A stretch of 64,000 nucleotides of DNA from Stackebrandtia albiflava (GCF_007994225.1 NZ_VLLL01000005.1:1535142-1599141); one strand, 5' to 3'; positions 50,915 to 59,593 are shown, numbered from the stretch's first letter. Notes: generated from the letters alone by a model not told the origin. Translations and numbers: made by a program.

Positions 50915-51721
50915 ATGAGCGACGTGCCCGACACCGCCGAGAAGACACTGCGCCGCAGGTACCCCGACCACGAATGGACACCCCTGGCCGCCCGGACCGC
51001 ACACGTCCACCGGCTCCACGGCGACCCCGCGCTGGTCGTCAAGACCGCCCCCAGACCCGCCGGACCCGACCCCGGCCTCGACCTCGCCACCGAGGCCGCC
51101 ACCTGCGCCTGGCTTGCCGACCAGGGAGTCCGCTGCCCCACCCCGGTCGACACCGGCACCCTCGACGACCACCAGTACCTCGTCATGACCGCCGCACCCG
51201 GGATACCCCTCGACGGCGACCTACCCGCCGACCTGCGAGAACCCGCGGTCGACGCCGTCGCCCGCGCCACCGCGCGCCTCCACCGGCTACCGGTCACCGC
51301 ATGCGGCTTCGACCGGCGACTACGCGTCACCATCCCGATGGCACAGGAGTCCGCCGGACTCGGCGAAGTCGACCTCGACGACCTGGACCCGCCGCGCCGC
51401 GGATGGGACGTCACCCGCCTGACCACCGAACTACTCACCCAGGCACGACTCATCGGCCGAGAAGAGGTCGCCGTCTGCCACGGCGACCTCACCCCCGGCA
51501 ACGTCCTCATCGACCCCGACGACCTCACCGTCGCATTCGTCGACACCGCCCGCCTCGGCCTCGCCGACCGCTACAGCGACCTGGCACTGTTCACCCGCGA
51601 CCTCACCGGAACACCCGGATTCGGCCCCGCCGCCGCCGACCGGTTCCTACACCACTACGGCGAGGCACCCGTCGACCCGCAACGCCTGGAGTTCTACCGG
51701 CTCCTCGACGAGTTCCGCTGA
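50915..51721 (+). CDS. Aminoglycoside 3'-phosphotransferase-like kinase
   Basis: A 268-residue kinase of the APH(3') type. The ATP lysine is K43 in ALVVKTAP, the catalytic loop CHGDLTPGNVLID (H189, D191, N196), the metal aspartate D210 in VDTARLGLADRYSDLAL. The A-D-R-Y-x-D-L-A signature is typical of APH(3') enzymes; here the usual glycine after the second metal Asp is replaced (DTARLG). It may confer resistance to kanamycin-type drugs or act on another alcohol. It overlaps the 3' end of a convergent membrane-protein gene by 28 bases. Confidence 0.8.
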   Translation: MSDVPDTAEKTLRRRYPDHEWTPLAARTAHVHRLHGDPALVVKTAPRPAGPDPGLDLATEAATCAWLADQGVRCPTPVDTGTLDDHQYLVMTAAPGIPLDGDLPADLREPAVDAVARATARLHRLPVTACGFDRRLRVTIPMAQESAGLGEVDLDDLDPPRRGWDVTRLTTELLTQARLIGREEVAVCHGDLTPGNVLIDPDDLTVAFVDTARLGLADRYSDLALFTRDLTGTPGFGPAAADRFLHHYGEAPVDPQRLEFYRLLDEFR

Positions 51722-53805
51722 ACCACCCCGTCCGACGTCACGTGACGCGCGGCGGTGGCCACCAGCAACGGCGCCGCCACCGCCAGCGTGAACGCCGGCA
51801 CCGCGATCCCCGAGTCGTTGAACGCGAACCCCAGGACCGACACCGTCGCCACACCGATCCCGACACTGAGCACCACCGGATACCGCGCCACGACCTGCTC
51901 CACCACACCGGTACGCCAGATCAACGGCAACGCCACACACGCCCCGATCACCAGCAACGTCAACGGCCCCGCGGTGATCGTCCCCAACGCCGCCGACGCC
52001 TTGCGCATCAACGTGTCCACCGCCGCGCCGTTGAGCACCTCACCGACGAACCGGCCCAGGTGCGTACGCTGCTCCGGCGGACGCAGGTAGTCCATCACCA
52101 TGATCGCCGAGATGGTCAGGCCACCGATCAACAGACTGGCCAGGATCTTCTTCACCGACAACCGCCGCCCCATCGCGTGCAGGCCCGCCAGGATGAACGC
52201 CGGCGTCAACGCGATCACACCGCCCACGTCGTTACCGAAACCGGGCAGCCCGTCCACCAGCACCGCCGCCACGCCCACCGCCGCGATCACCGCGACCCGC
52301 CAGGCGCCCCGCAACCGCCACGACGCGTACAACGCCGCCATGACCGCGCCCGCCGCGAACACCCCGAACGCGTAGTTGCCCATACCGGTGAACCGGGCAC
52401 CGGTGATCGCCGAGTAACCCGTCAGCGAGTTGAACTGCAGACTCGCCCCCGTCGCGCAGTCCACCCCGATGACCACCGCCGTCACCGCCGCGATCACCGT
52501 CGGCGGCCCCAACGGGTGACGCCGCCACGGACCCAGCCACGCCACCGCCGCCAGGACGAGGCAGATGCCCACCATGACCGCCCACAACGTGATCGCCGGG
52601 CGCTCGGCCCGCCACCACGGCAACGCGTTGACCAACAGCGACGCCACCGGAAGCGACGCCACCGCCAAGGTGATGGGAAGCAGCACCGCCGCCAGCCGGC
52701 CACCCCGGCGAGAACGCGTACCGCGACGACACAACACGATGGCCGCCGCGATCACGAGCAACCCCAGGATCGTCAACGTCGAATAGAACCCGTCCGACAA
52801 CGGGGGGATCTGCTGACCGGCCAGATTCGTCGTGATGCCCCAGGTCACGGTGTCCGACACCCCGCCCGGACGCGACTCGGTCGGCCGCATCGGCTGACCC
52901 GTCATACCCGACCCGGCCACCTCGCCACCGGTCAACGTCACGATCGTCGGCCCGATGTCGGCCAACTGGACGTAACCGTCCCGGCGGGTCGCCGCCGACG
53001 TCAACCACCGGTCGGCATACCCGTCCGCACGCAACATCAACGGATGCAGATTCACCGGCATCGACGCGTCGGAGATGCCCGCCACCATCACCACCGCGTC
53101 CGGCGGCAACACCGACAACAGGTCCGCCACCGCCGCGTCGGCCGCCGCGGCCGAGGCGGCACGCTCGGCACCCTCCCCGTACACCGGCGCCTGCGGATCC
53201 ACCAACACCACCGGGCAGCCCTCACCGAACTGCGTCATCTCCTCGGGCAGCTCGGGAATCGCCTTGCGGTACCTGTCGACGACCCCGTCGGGGTGCGCCG
53301 CCGCCACCGACGCCCCCGGGCCGATCGCCGCCACACAACCGACCAGGTCCGCCAACAGCCCCGGCTTGGTCTTGTACGCCAACTCCCGGTTGCTGGCCGT
53401 CAACTGGGTCTCCCCCGCCAACTGCCACGCCCCGTCCGACGTCGTCAACGGCGGCCCGATCAACGAACCCAACGGACACGCCAGGCCCGACCCGTAGTTC
53501 GACCTGGCGCGGTTGCCCGCCCCGATGGAGGCCCACGCGTCGTCGGGACACGACTTGGCCCCGTAGGACCGCACCGCCAGCGACGCCGCCGCGCTCTCCC
53601 CCAGCAGGCCCCACATCGCGGGGGTCTCCCGCTCGTCCAAGTCCGTCCACAACAGATTCGGGATACCGACGAAGTACACCGGCGCCGCCCCGCCCTCGTC
53701 GGCCCAGGCCGGCACCGGCAGACCCAGCGATACGACGACGGCCACGAGCAGCGACAACACCGGCGGCAACGACGACCGACGACAACGCCCAGGGGAATTC
53801 TGCAT
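51694..53805 (-). CDS. Large membrane protein with extracytoplasmic N-terminal domain
   Basis: A 703-residue protein. A signal sequence (VLSLLVAVVVSLGLPVPAWA) is followed by about 310 outer residues that include AWASIGAGNRAR, VVMVAGISDASM and DIGPTIVTLTGG, features similar to an alkaline-phosphatase-like fold but without all metal ligands. The C-terminal half has about ten hydrophobic segments. I recognise it as an actinobacterial membrane protein family without assigned function, often tied to cell-envelope genes. ATG 53805 lies nine bases after TAACCT, a box that overlaps the stop of the TipAS gene. Its 3' end overlaps the kinase gene. Confidence 0.72.
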   Translation of the reverse strand: MQNSPGRCRRSSLPPVLSLLVAVVVSLGLPVPAWADEGGAAPVYFVGIPNLLWTDLDERETPAMWGLLGESAAASLAVRSYGAKSCPDDAWASIGAGNRARSNYGSGLACPLGSLIGPPLTTSDGAWQLAGETQLTASNRELAYKTKPGLLADLVGCVAAIGPGASVAAAHPDGVVDRYRKAIPELPEEMTQFGEGCPVVLVDPQAPVYGEGAERAASAAAADAAVADLLSVLPPDAVVMVAGISDASMPVNLHPLMLRADGYADRWLTSAATRRDGYVQLADIGPTIVTLTGGEVAGSGMTGQPMRPTESRPGGVSDTVTWGITTNLAGQQIPPLSDGFYSTLTILGLLVIAAAIVLCRRGTRSRRGGRLAAVLLPITLAVASLPVASLLVNALPWWRAERPAITLWAVMVGICLVLAAVAWLGPWRRHPLGPPTVIAAVTAVVIGVDCATGASLQFNSLTGYSAITGARFTGMGNYAFGVFAAGAVMAALYASWRLRGAWRVAVIAAVGVAAVLVDGLPGFGNDVGGVIALTPAFILAGLHAMGRRLSVKKILASLLIGGLTISAIMVMDYLRPPEQRTHLGRFVGEVLNGAAVDTLMRKASAALGTITAGPLTLLVIGACVALPLIWRTGVVEQVVARYPVVLSVGIGVATVSVLGFAFNDSGIAVPAFTLAVAAPLLVATAARHVTSDGVVQRNSSRSR

Positions 53806-53817
53806 AGCAATGCCAGG

Positions 53818-54138
53818 TTAGAGGGCGGCCGTGCCGGGCGCCACGCGGCCGTGGCCGCCGTCCCCCGCCAACGTCGTCGCGGCGTAGACCTCCATCGCGT
53901 CGGCGTGGAAGTCCGCCAGGTCGGGGTCGATGCGGTCGTAGAAGGCGCGAAGCCCGCCCGGTCCCCGGTACAACCGGGCCAGACCCACGTAACCGGCCGC
54001 GTCGGGCGTCCAATGCCGTGACACCAGCCGGTGGTGTTCGGCCACGACGTCCTGCACCCGCCCGTCCGAGGGGGCGGCACCCTGTTCCCGCAGTGCGACG
54101 AGCCGTCGTCCCACGGCCGCGAAGTCCTCACCGTTCAT
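53818..54138 (-). CDS. Stand-alone TipAS antibiotic-recognition domain protein
   Basis: A 106-residue protein that is a TipAS domain by itself: RVQDVVAEHHRLVSRHWTPDAAGYVGLARLYRG followed by GLRAFYDRIDPDLADFHADAMEVYAA, with the conserved histidine pair and W-T-P-D turn. In Streptomyces lividans the same domain, made from an internal start of tipA, binds thiopeptides without a DNA-binding part. Here it is a separate gene, so it may sequester an antibiotic. It begins with ATG 54138 (CACAAT six bases upstream) and precedes the membrane-protein gene by 12 bases. Confidence 0.8.
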   Translation of the reverse strand: MNGEDFAAVGRRLVALREQGAAPSDGRVQDVVAEHHRLVSRHWTPDAAGYVGLARLYRGPGGLRAFYDRIDPDLADFHADAMEVYAATTLAGDGGHGRVAPGTAAL

Positions 54139-54242
54139 CGCACGATTGTGCCCGAAGCCACGAACTCAACGTCGAATGAAATAGCGTCGGGCCGCTCCCA
54201 TACCCTTGACACCACAGCGGCCCCCACACAGAACGGCGACCG

Positions 54243-54680
54243 ATGGTAGAGATCCGCGCCACCGCGCACACCACCGCATCATCCTCACACGTCTGGGCGA
54301 TCCTGGCCGACCACACCACCACACCCCACTGGTCCCCGATGGACGGATGCGAACTCGCCACACCCGCCCCCGGACCCGACCCCGAAGGACTCGGCGCGGT
54401 CCGCCGCCAATGGCGCGGCAAGACCGTCGGTTACGACACCGTCACGATCCACCAACCCACCCACCGGTGGGGCTACACCCACCGCGGCCTACCGGTACGC
54501 GACTACCACGGCCTGGTCGAACTCGCCGACACCCCCGACGGCTGCAAGATCACCTGGAGCGTCCGCTTCACACCCCGCTACCCCGGCACCGGCCGGCTCA
54601 TGAAACGACCCATCGCCGACTTCATCAACGGATGCGCCACCGGCCTGGCCCGCCACGCCACCGAAACCGCCGGCGACTAA
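54243..54680 (+). CDS. SRPBCC (polyketide-cyclase/dehydrase-like) family protein
   Basis: A 145-residue START-superfamily protein. It begins VEIRATAHTTASSSHVWAILADHTTTPHWSPM, has GAVRRQWRGKTVGYDTVTIHQPTHRWGYTHRG in the middle and a final helix (MKRPIADFINGCATGLARHA). It resembles the polyketide cyclase/dehydrase subgroup but no polyketide genes are close. It converges with a Nudix gene, overlapping it by four bases. No ribosome site or clear -10 box was seen. Confidence 0.78.
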   Translation: MVEIRATAHTTASSSHVWAILADHTTTPHWSPMDGCELATPAPGPDPEGLGAVRRQWRGKTVGYDTVTIHQPTHRWGYTHRGLPVRDYHGLVELADTPDGCKITWSVRFTPRYPGTGRLMKRPIADFINGCATGLARHATETAGD

Positions 54681-55162
54681 CCCGCGCCACCCGTGGGCGG
54701 CACGCCCGCCGCCCACGGACCCGAGGCGTCCAACCGCGCCAACACCCCCGCCACATCCGGCGGCTGCACCGACTCCCCCGGCACCGGCTCCCGCCAATCA
54801 CACCACCGGTGATCCACGTACCACTCCGACTCGTACGCCAACAGACCCGACAGGTCCAACCGCGGCCGCGGCGAATCGAACCACGCCACGAAGTACGTCT
54901 CGGTCCCCACATGACGCCGGCCGTTCCACCACACGTCACAGTCCACCGCCACCCCGGTCTCCCCCATCCGGTAACCGGTCAGGCCGGTCTCCTCGGCCAA
55001 CTCCCGCACCGCCGCCTCACGCGGCGTCTCACCCGGCTCGATCCCACCCCCCGGCGGCTCCCACAACAACGCCCCACCCACCGGATCCCGCCACTGGAAG
55101 AACAACACCCGACGCTGCGAATCCACACACAGAACCCGTACCCGGCCCAGATCGACACTCAT
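54677..55162 (-). CDS. Nudix hydrolase
   Basis: A 161-residue hydrolase. The Nudix box is complete (GGGIEPGETPREAAVRELAEETGL read over residues 38-61, with R-E-L, E-E-T-G-L). The N-terminal strand RVRVLCVDSQRRVLFFQW and the later ETYFVAWFD fit ADP-ribose pyrophosphatase or MutT-like enzymes. Substrate unknown. ATG 55162 lies six bases after TAGTCT, a leaderless arrangement. It is divergent from the exonuclease III gene. Confidence 0.86.
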   Translation of the reverse strand: MSVDLGRVRVLCVDSQRRVLFFQWRDPVGGALLWEPPGGGIEPGETPREAAVRELAEETGLTGYRMGETGVAVDCDVWWNGRRHVGTETYFVAWFDSPRPRLDLSGLLAYESEWYVDHRWCDWREPVPGESVQPPDVAGVLARLDASGPWAAGVPPTGGAG

Positions 55163-55168
55163 ACGACG

Positions 55169-55174
55169 AGACTA
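55169..55174 (-). promoter_or_regulatory. -10 box of leaderless Nudix gene
   Basis: TAGTCT on the minus strand ends six bases before ATG 55162. Confidence 0.5.
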
Positions 55175-55232
55175 GAGACACCGCACCGCCCCGCCACAGA
55201 CGCGACGCCCCCGATCCGACACACCCGTTGGG

Positions 55233-55238
55233 TATCGT
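55233..55238 (+). promoter_or_regulatory. -10 box of leaderless exonuclease III gene
   Basis: TATCGT ends seven bases before GTG 55246. The GTG is therefore preferred over the upstream in-frame TTG at 55228. Confidence 0.5.
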
Positions 55239-55245
55239 CGCCGAC

Positions 55246-56058
55246 GTGCTCACCGTAACCACCGCCAACGTCAACGGCATCCGCGCCGCCGCCCGCAAGG
55301 GCTTCACCGAATGGCTGACCGCCACCACCGCCGACGTCGTCTGCCTCCAGGAGGTACGCGCCACCGACGACGAGATCCCCACCGAGGTCCGCGACGTCGA
55401 CGGCTGGCACCTGCTGCTGGCCGCGGCCGCCGAGAAGGGCCGCGCCGGAGTGGCGATACTCACCCGGCAGGCCCCCACCCGCCGCCAGATCGGATTCGGA
55501 TCCCAGGAGTTCGACACCTCCGGCAGATACGTCGAAGTCGACCTGCCCGGACTCACCGTGGGAAGCCTGTACCTGCCCTCCGGTGAGACCGGCACCGCAC
55601 GGCAGGACCAGAAGGAACGGTTCATGAAGGAGTTCGCCGGCTACCTCACCGAACTCAAGGCCCGCTGCGACGCCGCTGGCCGCGAGGCCGTCGTATGCGG
55701 CGACTGGAACATCGCCCACCGCGAGATCGACCTGAAGAACTGGAAGACCAACCGCAAGAACGCCGGATTCCTCCCCGAGGAACGCGAATGGATGGGCCAC
55801 GTGTTCGACCACATCGGCTACGTCGACGTCGTGCGGCGCCTCCACCCCGAGGGCCCCGGGCCCTATTCGTGGTGGTCGTACCGGGGCAGGGCCTTCGACA
55901 ACGACGCCGGCTGGCGGATCGACTACCAGGTCGCCACCCCGGGACTCGCCCACCGGGCACGGACCGCGGTCGTGGAACGCGCCCTCAGCCACGACCTGCG
56001 CTGGTCCGACCACGCACCCGTCACGGTCACCTTCGACGACGCACCGGCGGTGGCCTGA
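55246..56058 (+). CDS. xthA: Exodeoxyribonuclease III (AP endonuclease)
   Basis: A 270-residue AP endonuclease/3'-exonuclease for base-excision repair. Active-site motifs are all present: TANVNGIRAAA (N8), CLQEVRA (E36), GSLYLPSGE, VCGDWNIAHREIDLKN, WRIDYQVATPGLA and the final WSDHAPVTV (D, H). Length is normal for the family. It is followed 77 bases later by a HhH-GPD glycosylase-like gene in the same direction, which makes a base-excision-repair neighbourhood, although each gene has its own leaderless start. Confidence 0.93.
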   Translation: MLTVTTANVNGIRAAARKGFTEWLTATTADVVCLQEVRATDDEIPTEVRDVDGWHLLLAAAAEKGRAGVAILTRQAPTRRQIGFGSQEFDTSGRYVEVDLPGLTVGSLYLPSGETGTARQDQKERFMKEFAGYLTELKARCDAAGREAVVCGDWNIAHREIDLKNWKTNRKNAGFLPEEREWMGHVFDHIGYVDVVRRLHPEGPGPYSWWSYRGRAFDNDAGWRIDYQVATPGLAHRARTAVVERALSHDLRWSDHAPVTVTFDDAPAVA

Positions 56059-56122
56059 GCCGTTGCCCGTGCGCGGCGGCGGTGACGTCGGCGTTCCGCT
56101 ACGCGGGGTACGCGCCGCGTCC

Positions 56123-56128
56123 TAACCT
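56123..56128 (+). promoter_or_regulatory. -10 box of leaderless HhH-GPD gene
   Basis: TAACCT ends seven bases before ATG 56136. Confidence 0.5.
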
Positions 56129-56135
56129 GGACGGC

Positions 56136-56708
56136 ATGACCGCCTCACTGTGGCTGACGCCCGACCAGGACGCCAACCGGCTGTTGAGCCGCAGCCCGCT
56201 CGCGGTGATGATAGGCATGCTGCTCGACCAGCAGATCCCGATGGAGTGGGCGTTCACCGGGCCCCACACCATCGCCGCCCGCATGAACCGCACCGACCTC
56301 GACGCCGCCGCCATCGCCGCGTACGACCCGCAGCGGTTCGCCGACCTCATGGCGACCACCCCGGCCGTCCACCGGTACCCGGCGGCGATGGCCGAACGGG
56401 TGCAGAAGTTGTGCCGGCACCTGGTGGACCACTACGGCGGCGACGCCCAGGCGGTGTGGGAAGGCGTCGACGACGCCGACACGCTCCTGAGACGACTGCG
56501 GGACCTGCCCGGTTTCGGCCCCCAGAAGTCACAGGTCTTCCTCGCGTTGCTGGGCAAGCAGCTGGGGGTCACGCCGTCGGGCTGGCGGGAGGCCGCCGGT
56601 GACTACGGCGCACCGGACGTACACCGGTCTATAGCCGACGTCACCGACGCGGCGGCCCTGGAAGCGGTGCGAAGGACCAAACAGGAGGCCAAACGCCGCA
56701 CACGGTAG
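56136..56708 (+). CDS. HhH-GPD base-excision DNA repair family protein
   Basis: A 190-residue protein with a helix-hairpin-helix glycosylase fold. The N-terminal helices include MIGMLLDQQIPMEWAF, and the HhH motif is DLPGFGPQKSQVFLALLGKQLGV at about 130-150. The catalytic Lys/Asp of classical glycosylases is not clear: the residue after the hairpin region is R-E-A-A-G-D-Y. It is shorter than typical members and belongs to the actinobacterial branch called HhH-GPD-type base-excision protein. Glycosylase activity is therefore probable but not certain. Confidence 0.8.
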   Translation: MTASLWLTPDQDANRLLSRSPLAVMIGMLLDQQIPMEWAFTGPHTIAARMNRTDLDAAAIAAYDPQRFADLMATTPAVHRYPAAMAERVQKLCRHLVDHYGGDAQAVWEGVDDADTLLRRLRDLPGFGPQKSQVFLALLGKQLGVTPSGWREAAGDYGAPDVHRSIADVTDAAALEAVRRTKQEAKRRTR

Positions 56709-56905
56709 ATCCGGCGGTGGGCACCGGATGTGTTCCACCCGCCCGCCGCCCCGCGACGTGCCACGGCACGCCGGGCATCCCGGTTTCGCTGCGGCCCAAG
56801 TGGAACCGGGCACGTCGTCGCCGACCAGCCGCCGTTCACCCCGCTTCGCTACGATGGCCGCCGACCACGACGCGACGAATCCGTCGCCGACACGCGAGGA
56901 GCGCC

Positions 56906-57430
56906 ATGCAGCCGAACCCGTCGCAGCCCGTGCCTCCTCCACACTCACCGCCGCCGGCGGTCGGCGGCCCCACACCGAAGCGGGCGAACGCCGCGGCGGC
57001 GAGGGCCGCCGGCGTCCTGGCACTGCTCACCGTCGCCATGCTCACCTGGTTCGCGCTGCAGGACATCTTCTACCTCGACCAGGGAATGACGGGCGGCCTG
57101 ACCGGCAAGGTGTTGGTGAACGTCCTGGGCGGGGCCACCGCCGCCGGCGTGCTGCTGGTGGCGGCGGGGTTCACGTTCGCCCGCCGGATCCCCGGCGCGT
57201 GGACGCTGTGCGGCCTGTGCACGGGCTTCATAGTGGCCAACGTCGCGTTGGCGCCGGTGATGTGGGGTGTGTCCATCGGTGACCAGCTCGCCTGGATCTT
57301 CGGGTTCCAGAAGAGCAACGGCATCGCGGTGGGCCTGGCGACGATCTTCGGCGCGTTGACGGCCGCCACGGCGGCGGCCGCGGCCCTCGTGAAGTCGCAC
57401 GGCCCGGCCGTCACGCCCCCGGGTTCGTGA
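56906..57430 (+). CDS. Small membrane protein with proline-rich N-terminus
   Basis: A 174-residue protein not recognised. The first 25 residues are rich in Pro (PSQPVPPPHSPPPAVGGP). Four hydrophobic segments follow (GVLALLTVAMLTWFAL, GGATAAGVLLVAAGFTFA, GFIVANVALAPVMW, GLATIFGALTAATAAAAAL). ATG 56906 has GAGGAG nine bases upstream; TACGAT at 56848-56853 may be its -10 box with a short leader. A canonical hairpin with a T-run follows at 57498. Confidence 0.7.
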   Translation: MQPNPSQPVPPPHSPPPAVGGPTPKRANAAAARAAGVLALLTVAMLTWFALQDIFYLDQGMTGGLTGKVLVNVLGGATAAGVLLVAAGFTFARRIPGAWTLCGLCTGFIVANVALAPVMWGVSIGDQLAWIFGFQKSNGIAVGLATIFGALTAATAAAAALVKSHGPAVTPPGS

Positions 57431-57497
57431 CCTGCCGACCGGAGCGACCCGGCGCGAAACCCTCAATCATCCCTTAAGGACCGCGTCACTACGGTCT

Positions 57498-57516
57498 GCC
57501 CCGTAGGGGCGATTTT
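57498..57516 (+). terminator. Rho-independent terminator with T-run
   Basis: GCCCC-GTA-GGGGC at 57498-57510, followed by GATTTT. It is the only hairpin in the window with a classical T-tract, and lies 68 bases after the membrane-protein gene. Confidence 0.6.
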
Positions 57517-57570
57517 CATACCACCGCATAGGGCGAGACTTCTCAATATTTGAATGCCTCGGGGCCGATG

Positions 57571-57576
57571 TACATT
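57571..57576 (+). promoter_or_regulatory. -10 box of leaderless P-loop gene
   Basis: TACATT ends six bases before ATG 57583; TTGAAT at 57550-57555 could be a -35 element with a short 15-base spacer. The 57510-57570 stretch is AT-rich. Confidence 0.5.
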
Positions 57577-57582
57577 GAACCG

Positions 57583-58383
57583 ATGACCCGTGAACCCACG
57601 CTGTGGATCGGCGGAGCCCCCGGAAGCGGCAAGACCACCGCCGCCGCGACCCTCGCCGTCCGGCACGGCCTCCACCGCTACCACGCCGACACCCGCACCT
57701 GGGATCACCGCGCCCGGGCCGTCGCCGCGGGCAACCCGCACGCGATCCGCTGGGAGGAACTGACCCCCGCGCAACGGCTCGACCGACCCCTCGACGACCT
57801 GTTCGACATGTGGCTGCACGAGGAACGCGCCGACATGATCGCCCACGACGCCGCCACCTCCCCCACACCACTGGTCGTCGAGGGCACCCCCGTCATCCCC
57901 CGCGTCACCGGCCGCCACGCGGTGTGGCTGCTCATCGAACCCGCACTACAACGACACCGCCTCACCCGACGCGGAGTCGGCGACGCCCATCTACGCCTGT
58001 ACCTGCACCTGGGCGCCCACATCACCGCACAGGTCCACGCCGCCGCCGCGCCCCACATCACCGTCACGCCCGACACCACCCCCGGCCAGGTGGTCGCCGC
58101 CCTGGAGACCCACTTCCGCGACGTCCTGACCCACCTGCCACCGGTGACCCCGCCCATGCGCGCCGCACTCACCCGCGAAGCCAACCGCGCGGTCGCCCTG
58201 CAGTACCGGCAGTTCTGCCGGCGCCCCTGGAACGACCACACACCCGACCGCCTCACCGCCGAGTTCGAATGCGAATGCGGCGGCCGAGACTGCCGCCGCG
58301 TCCTGCGGCTGCCCGCCGACCACACCGGCCCGATACGGGCCCCCGGCCACACTCCGGTGGGAAACGTCGGCCCCCCGGCATAA
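57583..58383 (+). CDS. P-loop NTPase with C-terminal Cys motif
   Basis: A 266-residue protein. Walker A is IGGAPGSGKTTAAATLA near residue 10, the DxD-like region HADTRTWDH follows, and the lid is RHRLTRRGVGDAH. This is the layout of nucleoside/nucleotide kinase-like proteins. The last third has a short cysteine cluster (FECECGGRDCRRVLRL, three Cys) that could bind zinc. Substrate unknown. ATG 57583 is leaderless. Its TAA stop overlaps the -10 box of the next gene. Confidence 0.75.
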   Translation: MTREPTLWIGGAPGSGKTTAAATLAVRHGLHRYHADTRTWDHRARAVAAGNPHAIRWEELTPAQRLDRPLDDLFDMWLHEERADMIAHDAATSPTPLVVEGTPVIPRVTGRHAVWLLIEPALQRHRLTRRGVGDAHLRLYLHLGAHITAQVHAAAAPHITVTPDTTPGQVVAALETHFRDVLTHLPPVTPPMRAALTREANRAVALQYRQFCRRPWNDHTPDRLTAEFECECGGRDCRRVLRLPADHTGPIRAPGHTPVGNVGPPA

Positions 58384-58386
58384 CGT
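58381..58386 (+). promoter_or_regulatory. -10 box overlapping a stop codon
   Basis: TAACGT ends six bases before ATG 58393. Its first three bases are the TAA stop of the P-loop NTPase gene. Confidence 0.45.
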
Positions 58387-58392
58387 GGAGGC

Positions 58393-58671
58393 ATGTGCCG
58401 AAACATCAAACGCCTGCACAACTTCACACCACCGGCCACCGCGGAGGAGATCCACGCCGCCGCCCTGCAGTACGTGCGCAAGATCGCGGGCACGACGGCG
58501 CCGTCCCAGGCCAACCAGGCGGCGTTCGACGCCGCCGTCGAGCAGGTCGCCGCCGCCACCGCCGAACTGCTCGACTCGCTGGTGACCTCGGCGCCGCCGC
58601 GCACCCGCGAGGAGGAGGCCGCCAAGCACAAGGCCCGCAACGAGAAACGCTTCGGACCCAAGGCCGCCTGA
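58393..58671 (+). CDS. DUF2277 family protein
   Basis: A 92-residue protein. It begins MCRNIKRLHNF, then ATAEEIHAAALQYVRKIAG and SQANQAAFDAAVEQVAAAT, which is the DUF2277 pattern. The family is small and conserved in actinomycetes and proteobacteria, with no established role. ATG 58393 is in leaderless position. It is the second of a run of four co-directional genes. Confidence 0.85.
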   Translation: MCRNIKRLHNFTPPATAEEIHAAALQYVRKIAGTTAPSQANQAAFDAAVEQVAAATAELLDSLVTSAPPRTREEEAAKHKARNEKRFGPKAA

Positions 58672-58684
58672 ACCGGCACCGGCA

Positions 58685-58690
58685 TACAGT
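58685..58690 (+). promoter_or_regulatory. -10 box of leaderless DUF2236 gene
   Basis: TACAGT ends six bases before ATG 58697. Confidence 0.5.
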
Positions 58691-58696
58691 CGCCTC

Positions 58697-59593
58697 ATGA
58701 GCACCGACGACGGACTGTTCGGACCGCGATCGCTGACCTGGCGGGTCAACGTCGAACCCGTCATGTGGATCGCCGGCCTGCGCGCACTGCACCTGCAGTC
58801 ACTCGACCCCAAGGTCATGCGCGGCACCTACCAGAACTCCGCCCTGTTCGACCGGCGTAAGGCGTGGGAGAGATTCCTGCGTACCGCGCAGTACGTCACG
58901 GTACGCACCTACGGCACCCACGCCGAGGCGCACACCGCCGCCGCCCGCGTCCGGCGGATCCACGCCCGCCTGACCGGGTTCGACCCCGACACCGGGACCC
59001 GTTTCCGGCTCGACGAACCGGAGGGTCTCGCCTGGGTCCACAACTGCGAGATCGACTCCTACGTCGACGTCGCCCGCCGTGCCGGTGTCCTCTCCGCCGC
59101 CGACGCCGACCGGTACATCCGGGAGAACACCGCAGCCGCCGCACTCGTCGGCCTCGACCCGCACACCGTCCCCGCCACGACCCGGGAGATGACCGAGTAC
59201 TTCCACCGCAGCCGGCCACGTCTGCGCGCCACCCCCGAGGCCCTGCGGGCACTCATGCAGTCGTTCCATCCGCCGCTGCCGCGCCACCTCGCCCCCGCGC
59301 GGGTACTCGTACCGGCCGTCACCACCCTGGCGCTGGCGACCCTGCCCGCCTGGGCGCGCCGGAAACTGGGCATCCCGGTACTGCCGGGCTCCGACGCGGT
59401 CACCACCGTGCAACTCCGCGCCATCCGCGCGGCCACGACCGTCGCCGGCGCCGACACCACCGACCGCATCGCGCAGGCACGCCGATCCGCCCACGAGATG
59501 GCCGCCGGCACGTTCACCTCCATCCTGTCGACCAGGCCGCGACGCTCCCCGCGCCCGCCGACGTCACCGGCGGCGTGTACAACGGGAACGTGA
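58697..59593 (+). CDS. DUF2236 / MpaB-like oxygenase family protein
   Basis: A 298-residue heme-type protein of the DUF2236 family (relatives: rubber-cleaving Lcp and MpaB-type oxidases). Markers are [17 protein letters not shown] near the start, [13 protein letters not shown], the pair [15 protein letters not shown], and [16 protein letters not shown]. Histidines in ALHLQ and AWVHNC are the likely heme ligands and base. Substrate unknown. It begins at a leaderless ATG and its stop overlaps the GTG of the helicase gene (GTGA), so those two are coupled. Confidence 0.8.
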   Translation: MSTDDGLFGPRSLTWRVNVEPVMWIAGLRALHLQSLDPKVMRGTYQNSALFDRRKAWERFLRTAQYVTVRTYGTHAEAHTAAARVRRIHARLTGFDPDTGTRFRLDEPEGLAWVHNCEIDSYVDVARRAGVLSAADADRYIRENTAAAALVGLDPHTVPATTREMTEYFHRSRPRLRATPEALRALMQSFHPPLPRHLAPARVLVPAVTTLALATLPAWARRKLGIPVLPGSDAVTTVQLRAIRAATTVAGADTTDRIAQARRSAHEMAAGTFTSILSTRPRRSPRPPTSPAACTTGT

